Assembly: GCA_032718475.1 (NCBI GenBank)
Contig: JAUCBJ010006686.1
Coordinates: 1-39,745, forward strand
Direction: 5' to 3'
Source of the DNA: Nemertoderma westbladi
Taxonomy: Eukaryota; Xenacoelomorpha; Nemertodermatida; Nemertodermatidae
DNA: 39,745 nucleotides
Of this stretch, positions 28,305 through 37,963 are shown piece by piece. The notes beneath the pieces were generated by a model. That model saw nothing but the letters and a program-made list of their open reading frames with translations, was not told where the DNA came from and ran no database searches. The first letter of the stretch is position 1. The number at the start of each line of letters is the position of its first letter. A program made the translations under genes and the position numbers.

Positions 28305-29225
28305 ATGTCTGACGCAAAGCAGAACCTGTCAGACAGTCTACTAGATACAACGGAGAGTGAAGCGACATTAGAGAAACGGCCTGCTCAACCGCAGCCCCTA
28401 CAGACCTATGCGGTAAGAACTAGAGTAGGTTGGTACCTTACTGGACCTTCCCGTAGAACGCTCAGGGAAAGACTGCTTCAAGATCGCGTCTGCCAGGTGA
28501 GTGAATGGGAAGATGATACTAGTGAGGGAGACGACCCAACTGAGGGAACACCACACTCCTCAGATAATGACAATCTTAGCTCCAATGTAGATCAATGGAG
28601 ATATTGCCCCAAGAAGTTTAATCCAACTGACATCGCTTCCAGAGGAGCAACTCCTCAAGAACTGACAGATACTATAGACCGGTTAGGTGAACCCGACTTC
28701 CTGAGTAAGGAGAATGAATGGCCTCCCCATCTTACTCCGACTGAGATTAGACCAGCCAAGGGAGCGGAGAAAGTCGAACCTGAAACCCGGACGGGTGGAT
28801 CGGAGTTATTTGAACCCGGGATAGATCTGTCGGTATTACATGTTGCCAGGGACGACGCCGTGGATCTGGGCCTCCCCTCCGCGAGTGGATCCTTCATGAA
28901 GATCAGAGAGAGCGATTGGAGCTCTGGAACATCAGACGTCTCGCAGGGACTCTCACCTCTCCTGCAGAGAGCGACGGACCACTATAGCTCCTGGAATCGG
29001 CTTTGTGACGCCGTCATATACTTTGAGCGATGTTTCTATCGTCACTATTCCAGGACGAAGAGGAAACCTGGAATTGTATTCAGGATGCAGCGACTCAATC
29101 ACCCAGTCGGTCGTTTGTGTTTATCGGAAGGGAATGGAGGACTCTCCGGAAACTGTGGAAGACAAGATTCTCTTCCCACGACCACCTCCCTAATCCTTCA
29201 AACATCTAGGGACTCCATAACGTAA
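28305..29225 (+). CDS. Chimeric BEL/Pao-derived ORF (306 aa)
   Basis: A single uninterrupted frame starts at ATG 28,305. Residues 1-25 (MSDAKQNLSDSLLDTTESEA) resemble a Gag N-terminus. Residues about 33-50 (QTYAVRTRVGWYLTGPS) match the protease-RT junction of BEL/Pao pol (A-x-x-T-x-x-G-W-x-x-x-G-P). An acidic linker follows. Residues about 97-140 (QWRYCPKKFNPTDIASRGAT, EPDFL, NEWP) match the pol segment just after RNase H (W-x-x-x-P-x-x-x-N-P-x-D-I-x-S-R-G). SSWNRLCDAVIYFERCF (about 228-244) matches the region before integrase. All catalytic domains between these landmarks are missing, yet the frame is open, so the deletions are in frame. The protein cannot copy the element. It might be a by-product, or a small product with its own role. 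Confidence 0.75.
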   Translation: MSDAKQNLSDSLLDTTESEATLEKRPAQPQPLQTYAVRTRVGWYLTGPSRRTLRERLLQDRVCQVSEWEDDTSEGDDPTEGTPHSSDNDNLSSNVDQWRYCPKKFNPTDIASRGATPQELTDTIDRLGEPDFLSKENEWPPHLTPTEIRPAKGAEKVEPETRTGGSELFEPGIDLSVLHVARDDAVDLGLPSASGSFMKIRESDWSSGTSDVSQGLSPLLQRATDHYSSWNRLCDAVIYFERCFYRHYSRTKRKPGIVFRMQRLNHPVGRLCLSEGNGGLSGNCGRQDSLPTTTSLILQTSRDSIT

Positions 29226-31056
29226 CAACATATGGAGTGGGTGTGTGACTCTATTATTTTATATTATTTTATTATTTTTATATTTCTGTATGTATTACTA
29301 TGTAATTTTATTATAATCGTTTTCTTTAATTTTATTCAGTAGAATGTTATTTTAGCGATTATTTAGTAGAATAGTGCAATATATTCGTGTTTATTACGTA
29401 CGTAATTACTTATATTATATTTAGTGCGACGGCGAAGAAATAATTATTTTTTCTCTTTCCTTACTGTCCGTATTATATTATAAATACGTAACTACAGTAA
29501 GATGAAATGTCCGTACTTATTAAAGTACCATAAAGCCACTACTATATTTAAGTATTATTGGTAGGCAGAGTATTAGGAATGCAAAGTTCAGATCCTCGTG
29601 TCTCGGCTAAATCAAGCTCTGGGTAGACCTTGGAAACGACTTGCCTCTTCACACTGACATTGCTTCGTGCGATATTGCTCTCATACCGTATATTAAATAA
29701 TACATATAGTAGCGTGATGTCCCTTTAACAGTAGCGTATAACGCAAAATAAATCTGTTAAACCCTTTGACCATCTGTAATTCTAGTCGATTAAGATATCA
29801 TAGCATTTACCGATATTCTTAAAAAAGACAATTGTCATAGAATTAAGGATCTTGTGTCCCTAGACATGTTCTAGAATCAAAATATGCCCATTTAATTATC
29901 AAATAATAAAATTTCAGGGAATAAATTTAAATTCATGTCTTTTAATGAATTTAATAAATTGCCATTTTACGCAATTTATAACATTCCCAAAATTCCATTA
30001 ATTAATAGATCAAGGGAGCGGAGATTTATATTATTATGCGTATGCGTGTACGAAAGTCTCCCAAACATAGTCAATAGCCGATAAAATTCATAAAGTCATG
30101 TATAAAACCGAACATTGACTATTAAAGAATACTATTAAATAACATCCCAGATCTGTATGCATTGGAACTACCCTAATTCTACCGCTAGCTTTGCATAATG
30201 TCACCATAGCAACAACCACGCTAGAATTAGAATTGAGTTAACGAACAATAGAAAGCCTGTCCCATTGAATAGCATAGGGAATAAATAGCGCACTACTAGT
30301 ATCCAAGGATACATAATAATACAGTGACATTCTGGAAGGCATTGACTAACGGACAAATGGCCCGAATGTGTGTAATTTGTGACAAGTTGTGTGTGTGGTA
30401 TTTGTGAGTTTATAGGTGAATGTTACTGCTAAGGTGTGTTTACAGTAGCTAGTCGCAATCGTAAAAGTAACCTAACTCTCCAAGGAAAACCTGAAGTACA
30501 TCTAAGTCTTTGGGACGGACAGTCGAGTGACTTGTGTCGGTTGTCGTTGTCGTTGTGCGGCTACGTCATTGGCGAAAGTACAGCGGCGACGACACATCGG
30601 CGCTGAGGATCTCGTACTGTCCGGGGTTGATTGGGGTAGGCAGCGACGCCCGCTCGCCTAAATATAAACTCATTATAATATGGATAAACTCATATATAGC
30701 AGATATGACGGAGTTGATAGAAGATGGTCTTGTCATCCTATCGATTTACACAATACGGACTATGTCGACTATATATCCTGCCCAGCGGAGTCGGAACCAT
30801 AAACGGAAATTCGAATGCGAAAATTCTATTCGAAATCGATTCGAAAGAAAAGACACTTAAGAAACAAATGGACGCGGTAACTCCAACGTATATTTGGAAT
30901 TCTTGATAGAAGCATTGTAACAACAAATAAATATCACCCGCGTTTACCCTACCAGACGTGCGTCTTTGGTATTATTACGATAAATGCCCTAGACCCAACT
31001 AATAAACGGAAAGACATAAACATCCACGTAAACCGAAACTTGTTGACGTATCACCT
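29226..31056 (+). other. 3' internal region of the retrotransposon, no recognised gene
   Basis: AT-rich to about 30,350, then more balanced. Frames at 30,534-30,860 and 30,724-30,906 are not recognisable. Integrase motifs (HHCC, DDE) were looked for and not found. Confidence 0.45.
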
Positions 31057-31221
31057 ATGCTCACTCGGCTCGAACGATCCTGGAGTAAACCTACGATCAG
31101 AGTCCCGGAATACTCGGTCAAACCTCCTCATTCCTTAGTTGGACCTCAGACCTGCGATCTTGGTGGTGTCGCGGATCCTCGCGGACTGTATTCACTGTTC
31201 AAAGATCTAGTGCTACCCTAA
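31057..31221 (+). CDS. Short coding-like ORF in the retrotransposon (54 aa)
   Basis: The frame MLTRLERSWSKPTIRVPEYS, VKPPHSLVGPQTCDLGGV, GLYSLFKDLVLP ends in TAA. The frame extends upstream to 31,009 without an ATG (TERHKHPRKPKLVDVSP). Composition is protein-like. It may be a residue of the deleted polyprotein or of an envelope-position ORF; no family is recognised. Confidence 0.3.
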   Translation: MLTRLERSWSKPTIRVPEYSVKPPHSLVGPQTCDLGGVADPRGLYSLFKDLVLP

Positions 31222-31516
31222 CAATTAATCGGTAACACTCCGACAGTGATTTCTAGCTAGCCGCCCATCTTACCTAGCCGGATTGTGACGCGGACACCTA
31301 ATATCACTATCCAACCGTATGGTCGTCCACGTTTAACGCGATACAACCCCTCATCAAGGTGAAGGAGAGCGTTGTACGAAACGAGTTAAACGCTATTTTA
31401 TAAAGATCAAAAAGGAAACCTGCGTTTGTTCAGATAAACGTAAGTTATAACAGTGAGTCCAATCGATAAACGAATTGGCCTTATCTCAATTCGATTGGGA
31501 AATCCAGAATCTCTAA

Positions 31517-31782
31517 GAAGTTATCGAACTTGGACGATCCTATTCTCTGCGAGAGTTTTTGGATGAACGTATCCAGCTACGAGCGGAGGAAAATCAGCTC
31601 GAGGAGAAGCATATCGAAACGGCAGATACCTCGACCACAATCCTACACCTCCTGATGCAATCATATTGCACCCTTCACCCAGGAGTTATGGCCCTCCTAG
31701 TAAAGTGGCTCCCCCCAAAGAGAAAAAGACTCTTGCTAGCCTCAAAAAACTGCGTAAACGCCGTCTGCGCAAGAAAGACTAA
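31517..31782 (+). CDS. Coding-like charged ORF(s) before the 3' LTR
   Basis: One frame is open from 31,517 with EVIELGRSYSLREFLDERI and QLRAEENQLEEKHIETADT, a short coiled-coil-like stretch. From about 31,640 an overlapping frame reads NPTPPDAIILHP, SKVAPPKEKKTLASLKKLRK and RRLRKKD, then a TAA at 31,780. A switch between the two frames near 31,640 would give one protein with an acidic helix and a basic Pro/Lys tail. It may be a Gag-like or accessory remnant of the retrotransposon. Confidence 0.3.
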
Positions 31783-31860
31783 CTGTTTAGAGTATCTTTA
31801 TGTTTTAGAAACTGTGATTTTTATATTTTATAGACTGAAAATCCCATTTTCTGGGAGCGG

Positions 31861-33112
31861 TGTAAAAGCCTTTGCTGAATTGCCCCGTTATTTTTATTAT
31901 CTTTTACATTAAAATACTCTGTAGTTGATTTAATAAGTGTAAGAGACCGTATTATTGCTGTATCGGTGTTTTTAGAGGATCTAAGACCTATTTCCTCCGT
32001 ATGTGTACTGTGAAAGGCATATTTTATGATTCTATGGCAATTCGTGACGCAAAGGGGTGATAGCTACTCTTGAACAGTAGTTACTATGACTACGGTTAAC
32101 AGCTGACATTCATACGTGTTGATTTCCTTTGTTCTACGGCGTCTCTCAGTTCAGTCAGCCAATTAGAGCTTTTTTGTGGCTCCTTGTACAGAAAATTTCC
32201 GAGAAATGACGCAATGCCTATGTGCAGTGTTTACATTCAGTCTTGAGCCAAAGAAAGAACGGCTTGGAAGTATTTTGTGCCTTACTGTTTTTAGTCTTAC
32301 ACTAGTAGGTTTAATTATAAAGGGCATATATCCTTTAACGCACCTACCTGACTCATGGAATCACTGCTAACTGATCATACATACTGACTGCTGAAACATT
32401 GCAAACTCATAACAATCAGTGTTTTCATTGTTGTTTTATACTGCTATTTACCGTCAGTTCTTCATAATGTGGTTGATGAATAATTATATTTGGAATAACG
32501 ATAAATAACCCCGAAACCCAATACAGCAATATTCTTGATATACCGAAGGTAAGAGAGAAGGGTTACAGATAAACGATTGTGACTTATGTTGAAGTGGTTT
32601 GAAGTGAATCTAATGTTATTTGATAGACCCTACATGAGTCAGTCTGTGTTCCTTTTATATGTGACTAAAATCAGTGAAGATTGGCAGATTAGTGTGCAGT
32701 ATTGTGCAGCATTGTGTATGAGTGAGTCTGTTAAAGAAGCAATTCCTAAAGAATGCGCCATATATGTGAATTATAATTAAGCCATATCGTTGTGAGTAGT
32801 TTAAGTCATAACTCTGTTTATATAGATAAAGCGCCACGTCCTAAAGGAACTGTTAATATTCCCGAAGGTGAATAATATTGTCAGAGATTATATAATACTG
32901 TCAGTCGAATAATACATTAGGCTTACATAGCAACAAAATTAAACCGTCGAACCCAATCTCCCGGGAATCTCCAGCGGGTGAATGGTCGCGCACGGATTGG
33001 TTTCGACTAGTGTAGTGAATCAAATACTTGTCATAGACTAAAAACTGATTTAATATCTAGAAGACATCTTAATTTGGTGGGTTAAACTGCCAAAGGTCTG
33101 AAAGCGCGAACA
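31861..33112 (+). repeat. 3' LTR
   Basis: It is colinear with the 5' LTR over its full 1,252 bp. The boundary with the interior is CTGGGAGCGG/TGTAAAAGCC, and the outer end is GCGCGAACA/CTAGT. Confidence 0.92.
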
Positions 33113-33256
33113 CTAGTTAAACCCGTTTGATTAACTCGTACTGCTGTAATTCATGTAAACGGTTACCTACACGGTAAACTGTAATGTAACCTATCCACTT
33201 TTACCTTTATTCGTATATATTTTTGCATTATAAATAGCGTAATATTGTCAACAATA

Positions 33257-34510
33257 ATGCCAAAACTTGGTGGGCGGAAGGGGACTTTTGCAGGGACTAG
33301 AAAACAGGAAATCGTAAATGTTAATCTACCAGTTGAGGAGTCAGATCTGATTCCCGAAGCAAGCGAATCAGAGTTCCCACACGACTGATCGTCTTGGAGT
33401 GACTGGGGATGCATTTACGGGTCCTCTTATTGGAAGTGAAGGATTCCAGTTTGTCGAATATTCAACCATGAGGATTGTATGTCCGACATTCATCAACATC
33501 ACTGCGGCGGTGTTCTGAAGTTTACTCCAAATCTCCAAAACGGATATTATTTCAATATATTTCTTGAATGTGAGACATGTGAATATATTTACAAATTCGA
33601 AAATGTTGTCAATGATATAAGCAATCATCCTAATGAGTCAAAGCGCCGTATAAACACTCGTACTATATTAGCGTTTCTTATGATTGGGGGAACACATGAC
33701 ACTGCTCGAAGATTTTCGGAGGCGATGGAAATGCCAAATCCTGTCAATCATAGTCGCTGGAGAGTTACTCTTAGGCGAATTACTGATGCTGTTAGAAACC
33801 TGGCGATTGGTAATTGTTACAATGAAGCTCAGAAGCTGCGTAATAAGTATGGGGCAGATACAGGTAACCCTATCTCTGGTAATAGTGAGTCAATATATAA
33901 TGTATCTGTTACTTTTGATGCCACTTGGCAGAAACATGGGCATATGTCCCTTTACTGTGTGGCCTATGTGATGTCTGCTGATACCGGCGCAGTTCTAGAT
34001 ATTTTTGTTGTCAGCAAATCATGTTATATTTGCCGCCATTATTCTAAACTTTGTACTATACACGTACCGCAACATGATTGTGACATAAATTTCCGTGGCA
34101 GTAGCAATGCCATGGAAACTTTTGCTGCGAAGCAACTTTGGGCAAGATCCATTGAAAGGAACAGGTTGCGATATACAGAGCTGCTAAGCGATGGAGACAG
34201 TTCTGTTTTCAAAGAGCTCCGAGAGAACCCTCCATATGGCATCGAGCACCCAGTAAAGAAATATGAGTGTATTAACCATATCGCTAAACGAGTAACCAAT
34301 GGCCTTGAATCAGTCCGTAAAGAAAAAAGGATCGGTGGTGTGAATGGGCTCTCTCAGCCACGGATCAGACAACTAGCCAGTTATTACCGGAACACTGTTG
34401 TTCACCATGTCTCTTCTGTAGACTACTGTTACGGTATATGGCGCTGTATCCATAATATTAGTCATCATGCAGTATGCAATATTAGTCCGTTATGCAGTAT
34501 GCAATATTAG
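33257..34510 (+). pseudogene. Mutator-like transposase (truncated)
   Basis: An ATG at 33,257 gives MPKLGGRKGTFAGTRKQEIV. Its frame stops at 33,386; a shifted frame (TDRLGVTGDAFTGPLIGSEG, FQFVEYSTMRI) bridges to about 33,475, where the original frame resumes and stays open for 343 codons. Next come a Cys cluster (HHCGGVLKF ... ECETCE), the N-T-R-x-x-x-A-F-L-x-I-G-G-T block, the first catalytic-type Asp in VSVTFDATWQKHGHMSLY, a C-x-x-C motif (SCYICRHYS), GSSNAMETFAAKQLWARS, LRYTELLSDGDSSVF and KKYECINHIAKRVTNGL. These are hallmarks of the invertebrate Mutator-like transposase domain. The frame degenerates after GIWRCIHNISHH into minisatellite sequence, so the C-terminus, probably with the last acidic residue, is lost. 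Confidence 0.82.
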
Positions 34511-34565
34511 TCCGTTATACTGTACGTAATATTAGTCCGTTGTGCAGCATGATATTTTAGATAAG
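34443..34565 (+). repeat. 25-bp minisatellite replacing the transposase 3' end
   Basis: Units are GCAGTATGCAATATTAGTCC-GTTAT (twice, identical), ACTGTACGTAATATTAGTCC-GTTGT, a degenerate first unit inside the transposase frame (GCTGTATCCATAATATTAGT) and a degenerate last one. The array therefore appears to have grown out of coding sequence. Confidence 0.75.
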
Positions 34566-35450
34566 GCATAATAACGCAGTGGTATTTAGGTAGGGAAATC
34601 AAAACGCCCATATATTTGAAACCATCCATTTTGTATAGTATGTAGCCCTACCTACGTAATTTTGTATTAGGTTATATGTAGATAGTTCCAGGGTAAGTTT
34701 ATTCGGACCCTGGATTCAGTGCTTGCTGATATTAGCTTTAGTAGGGCTAGCATATAGGGACGCTGTCCTGGCCATTCAGCAGCCAGAGACGTGAACCATT
34801 ACCATATATGGTAATAATTCGAGGAAGGGGAGCAAATAGGGCTACAATCCGGCCTCCTTATTGGACTAGCTGCTTCCAGGTTGGTCTAGTGCTAGCACGG
34901 ACTGGAGAGCCAATAAGAAAGCGATTGAGTCACCCTATTGCATCACCCCATCCGGATCACCTATAAATTGGCGGTGTGCCGGTAGAGCCTCAACTCATCA
35001 CATGACACCTAGCCCTAGCACCTGTCTTGCTGTTTTTTCTTGATACTTTCTGCAATTTGCTAATTTGATTAATTTCGTGAAATGATTTGCTAGTGCGATT
35101 ACTTGCTTGTGTTTCTCAATAATTCCTTTGATTGCTGCTAATTACAATTGAACTATGATTTCTACCTTTGATTAATGGTTCTATGTGATTCTTTCTGCGC
35201 AATAATCCTAAGGGATTCTGAGACTGTCAGACTTTGTGATTTGCATGCGCCGCTACGGTAGCTATATTAGCATCATGGAGAGCTAAGGTGCCAGTGGGCG
35301 GTGGGCGCATCGGGGGGTTGAGCGACTAGGAGAGAGCGGAGGATTCAAGGCGAGCAACGCTGGCCAGGGTCACCGTTGCGGGCGGGTAACTTGCACTGCG
35401 GCACGCAGACCGATCGCCGGTACAGTAATTAGGGGGCTGATGATCCAGAT
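34566..35450 (+). promoter_or_regulatory. Probable 5' LTR/promoter region of a second LTR element
   Basis: There is an 18-base perfect palindrome ATTACCATATATGGTAAT (34,798-34,815), an inverted pair CTTATTGG/CCAATAAG (about 34,854 and 34,910), and then CCTATAAATTGG (TATA at 34,962-34,968) about 50 bases after the CCAAT. A transcription start would fall near 34,990-35,000. A GC-rich block follows at 35,270-35,420. LTR boundaries cannot be fixed because the partner LTR would lie outside the window. No TGG-type primer site is recognised. Confidence 0.4.
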
Positions 35451-37963
35451 TTTGTCTCTATTTGGTATTAGGGGGGCAGGAATTGGGTTAGTTAGGAATC
35501 CTAGATGTACCTGGGAGAGGCCTGCGCGTATTACAACGTTGAGTGTGGAGTACGAGTAGTGAATTACACAATTGTAAACTGTGATTTCTAACGCTGATTG
35601 GTGTGTTATTGAAGTGTGCCTAAGATTACGAATGCTTAGATAGGCGCTCTTTTCTTTTGATTGATTTCTATTTCTTAGTTACAATAATTAGTTATTGATT
35701 AGGTCAAAGTAATACGGCAATTTAGGCTATTACTATCGAAACCTGTTGCGTGATAAATTAGAATTACGTATTCTGGAACTCTTAGTAATTAGTACGCTGT
35801 TAAATATTCGTGACTGTAATTAATTAGTAAAAAATTAAGAATTAGTACGCAGCATAGCGGAGAGTAGCTAAGGTAATAATTAGTGTACTGTAAACTATTC
35901 ACGCTGAGCGGTTATTTGCATTAGCGGGCAATCAGCTAGAACGCACTATTCGGTACGCACGATACGCTAGTAATTTTGCTGGCCTAAAGCCAGTCGCGGG
36001 CAGTTTTAGACCCGGGGTGGTATTATCCACGTAGAAACAGATACTGTACCATTTTGATATTTTAAATATTCTCGCATTCACACATTACGTTAGGGAACCT
36101 CCAGTATTCGCGATTAGAAAGACGTAGGTAATAGCGTGCTTTAATAAGTGATAGAATTAGGCGTAAGAATACTCTGAGTGCAAGGCCTCTCGCACTCGTC
36201 TTAAGTAAGCTTAGGGAGCCGACTCGGGTTTATTGTTTTGGTTATTCCCGCGTGGCTCATAGATTCGAACAGTTAGCTCTCTATCGAGCAATCGGTAGAG
36301 AAAGGAACAAGCGATTTTGCAGGAGTTGTGTAAAATTAGTAAATTATATTAGTGGACGGCAGATTAGCGCCATCTAACGGTAAGTAGCGGTTTTGTATTT
36401 AGCAACCCTTACAATTAGTAATAGCACGCTCCTGATCCCCTTTACTTAACAGTAGAGCAGTCTTTGTGTCTTATTGGTTAGACGAGAACTTATTAGGTTG
36501 GCAGAAGGATATTAACGGGTATTGGTCTGTTCAACAGTTCTGCTGTTAGTATAGAGGTCGCGGTTGTTTATCAGTAATACGCGTCTATTGCTTTGCTGTA
36601 CTGCGTACAGTAAGGCAGATAGAGTATTCTTAGGCTGTTAGTTTAGATTACTGATACTTCGTATCAGTAATACGCGATTTGTTTGCTGTAGGCTGTAGCG
36701 TACAGTAAATAGAGTATTCTTAGGCTGTTAGCTTAGATTATTGTTACTTTAGATTACTGATACTTCGTATCAGTAATACGCGCATTATTGGCTGTTGCTT
36801 GCGGCAGTCAATAGTGTATTCTTAGGCTGATAGTAGTATCACAGTATTAAGTAATAAGTTGGAGCACGTGATCGTCTGCTGTAGGCTATAGGCTAGCGTA
36901 CAGTAAGACATTGAGTTTATTCTATTAGGTTGTTAGTTTAGATTACTGTATTCACTGGCTGCGTACAATAGTACAGTAGTACATTAGGCTGATTGCTGTT
37001 ACTGCGTACGGTAGAAGGGACATTTGTTTGCCATACCATACACGGTATCATTAGGCTGTTAGGTTGGTGTACTGTTTTACTTACTGTACTGCATACAGTG
37101 GATGTACGGTAGTGCGTTTTTACTAATTGCGAATACAGCAGTTCCTTAGGCCTTAGGGCAAACAGTAATTAGTAAGTTTTTTGAAATTTTTAGCTAGGTT
37201 TGCGAGAATTCAGTTTTCGGTCAAAATTATTTTGTAAAATTCTAGAGTTTTGTACCGGTATGTTAGGTAACCGCTTAGTTATTTTATACCATCTGGAGAT
37301 ACATGGCAAGACGGAACTTCTGAGTTTGGGGTTCGTGTGGGTCTGCGGGTTCGGTTTGCAATCAGCGAAGGGCCTGAATCTTTGGACGCGGACGTGGAAT
37401 CTCACAGCAAACAAGGTTAGTTGTTCTGTTGGCACCATAGTGTTTGTGGAAGCAGTAAAAAATTATCGGTTGTTTAACTGCGAAGCTGAACTCAATTTAT
37501 TAGTTAGGATATTTAGGTTTAGCCGGCCATGGTTTTTTGAATCGCTCAAGTTAGAGAGAGAGTTAGAGAGTCGCAACCCGAAGATGTAGCCACGCGCTAG
37601 TGGATACATAATAATATTTGAAATTAAAATTACGTTGATTAGAGCTATATATATATAAAATTAGAAATATTCGGGCGGCAAGTATATTTTGAATATTTTG
37701 TATTAGATTCAAAGTTATTTTGTGCTATACCGGTATTTAATGCTATATAATAGCTATATAATAATATTTTTGTTTAAATATTGTGCTAGTATTTGCTATA
37801 ACTATATACCCCATTAAATTCACAATATTGCATTGCGAATTTATTTTGACATTTGGACCAACTGATTATTTGACAATTAATTTGACCGTATTTCGGTTAA
37901 ATTATAATTATATCTCGAATTTTTGCGAGATATTTTTGCCGGAAGGCAAATATTATTTAGACT
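35451..37963 (+). other. Long non-coding leader upstream of the Gag-like ORF
   Basis: It has no convincing ORF; the 129-codon frame at 37,200-37,589 is unremarkable. It is rich in TTAGGCTG and GTAATTAG words and carries the hairpin repeats at 36,568-36,850. ACCGGTAT occurs at about 37,254 and 37,729, the same motif as in the leader of the other retrotransposon. The last 300 bases before the ATG are AT-rich. Confidence 0.5.
36568..36850 (+). repeat. ~100-bp tandem repeats containing perfect 11-bp-stem hairpins
   Basis: Three units share TATCAGTAATACGCG at the start, GCTGT and CAGTAA words in the middle and TATTCTTAGGCTG near the end. Two junctions form ATTACTGATAC-TTC-GTATCAGTAAT (36,647-36,671 and 36,753-36,777), an 11-bp perfect stem with a 3-base loop, 106 bases apart. 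The first unit keeps only the right half of the hairpin. Possible roles are packaging, dimerisation or translation control in the leader RNA. Confidence 0.75.

Larger units (their letters stand above)
24865..33117 (+). mobile_element. Complete LTR retrotransposon, BEL/Pao-derived, non-autonomous
   Basis: Two direct repeats of exactly 1,252 bp (24,870-26,121 and 31,861-33,112), each beginning TGTAAAAGCC and ending CGCGAACA, are flanked by the 5-bp target duplication CTAGT (24,865-24,869 and 33,113-33,117). The element proper is 8,243 bp. By eye the LTRs show no substitution or indel, so the insertion is young. The only substantial ORF (28,305-29,225) contains shards of a BEL/Pao polyprotein; RT, RNase H and the integrase core are missing. 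Orientation follows from this ORF and from a weak purine tract (GGGAGCGG) abutting the right LTR. No TGG-type primer binding site follows the left LTR. It must have been mobilised in trans. Confidence 0.92.

Noticed and set aside
37200-37589. 129-residue ORF in the leader of the second LTR element
   Set aside because: An unremarkable sequence, overlapped by an equally open minus frame, with no family motif.
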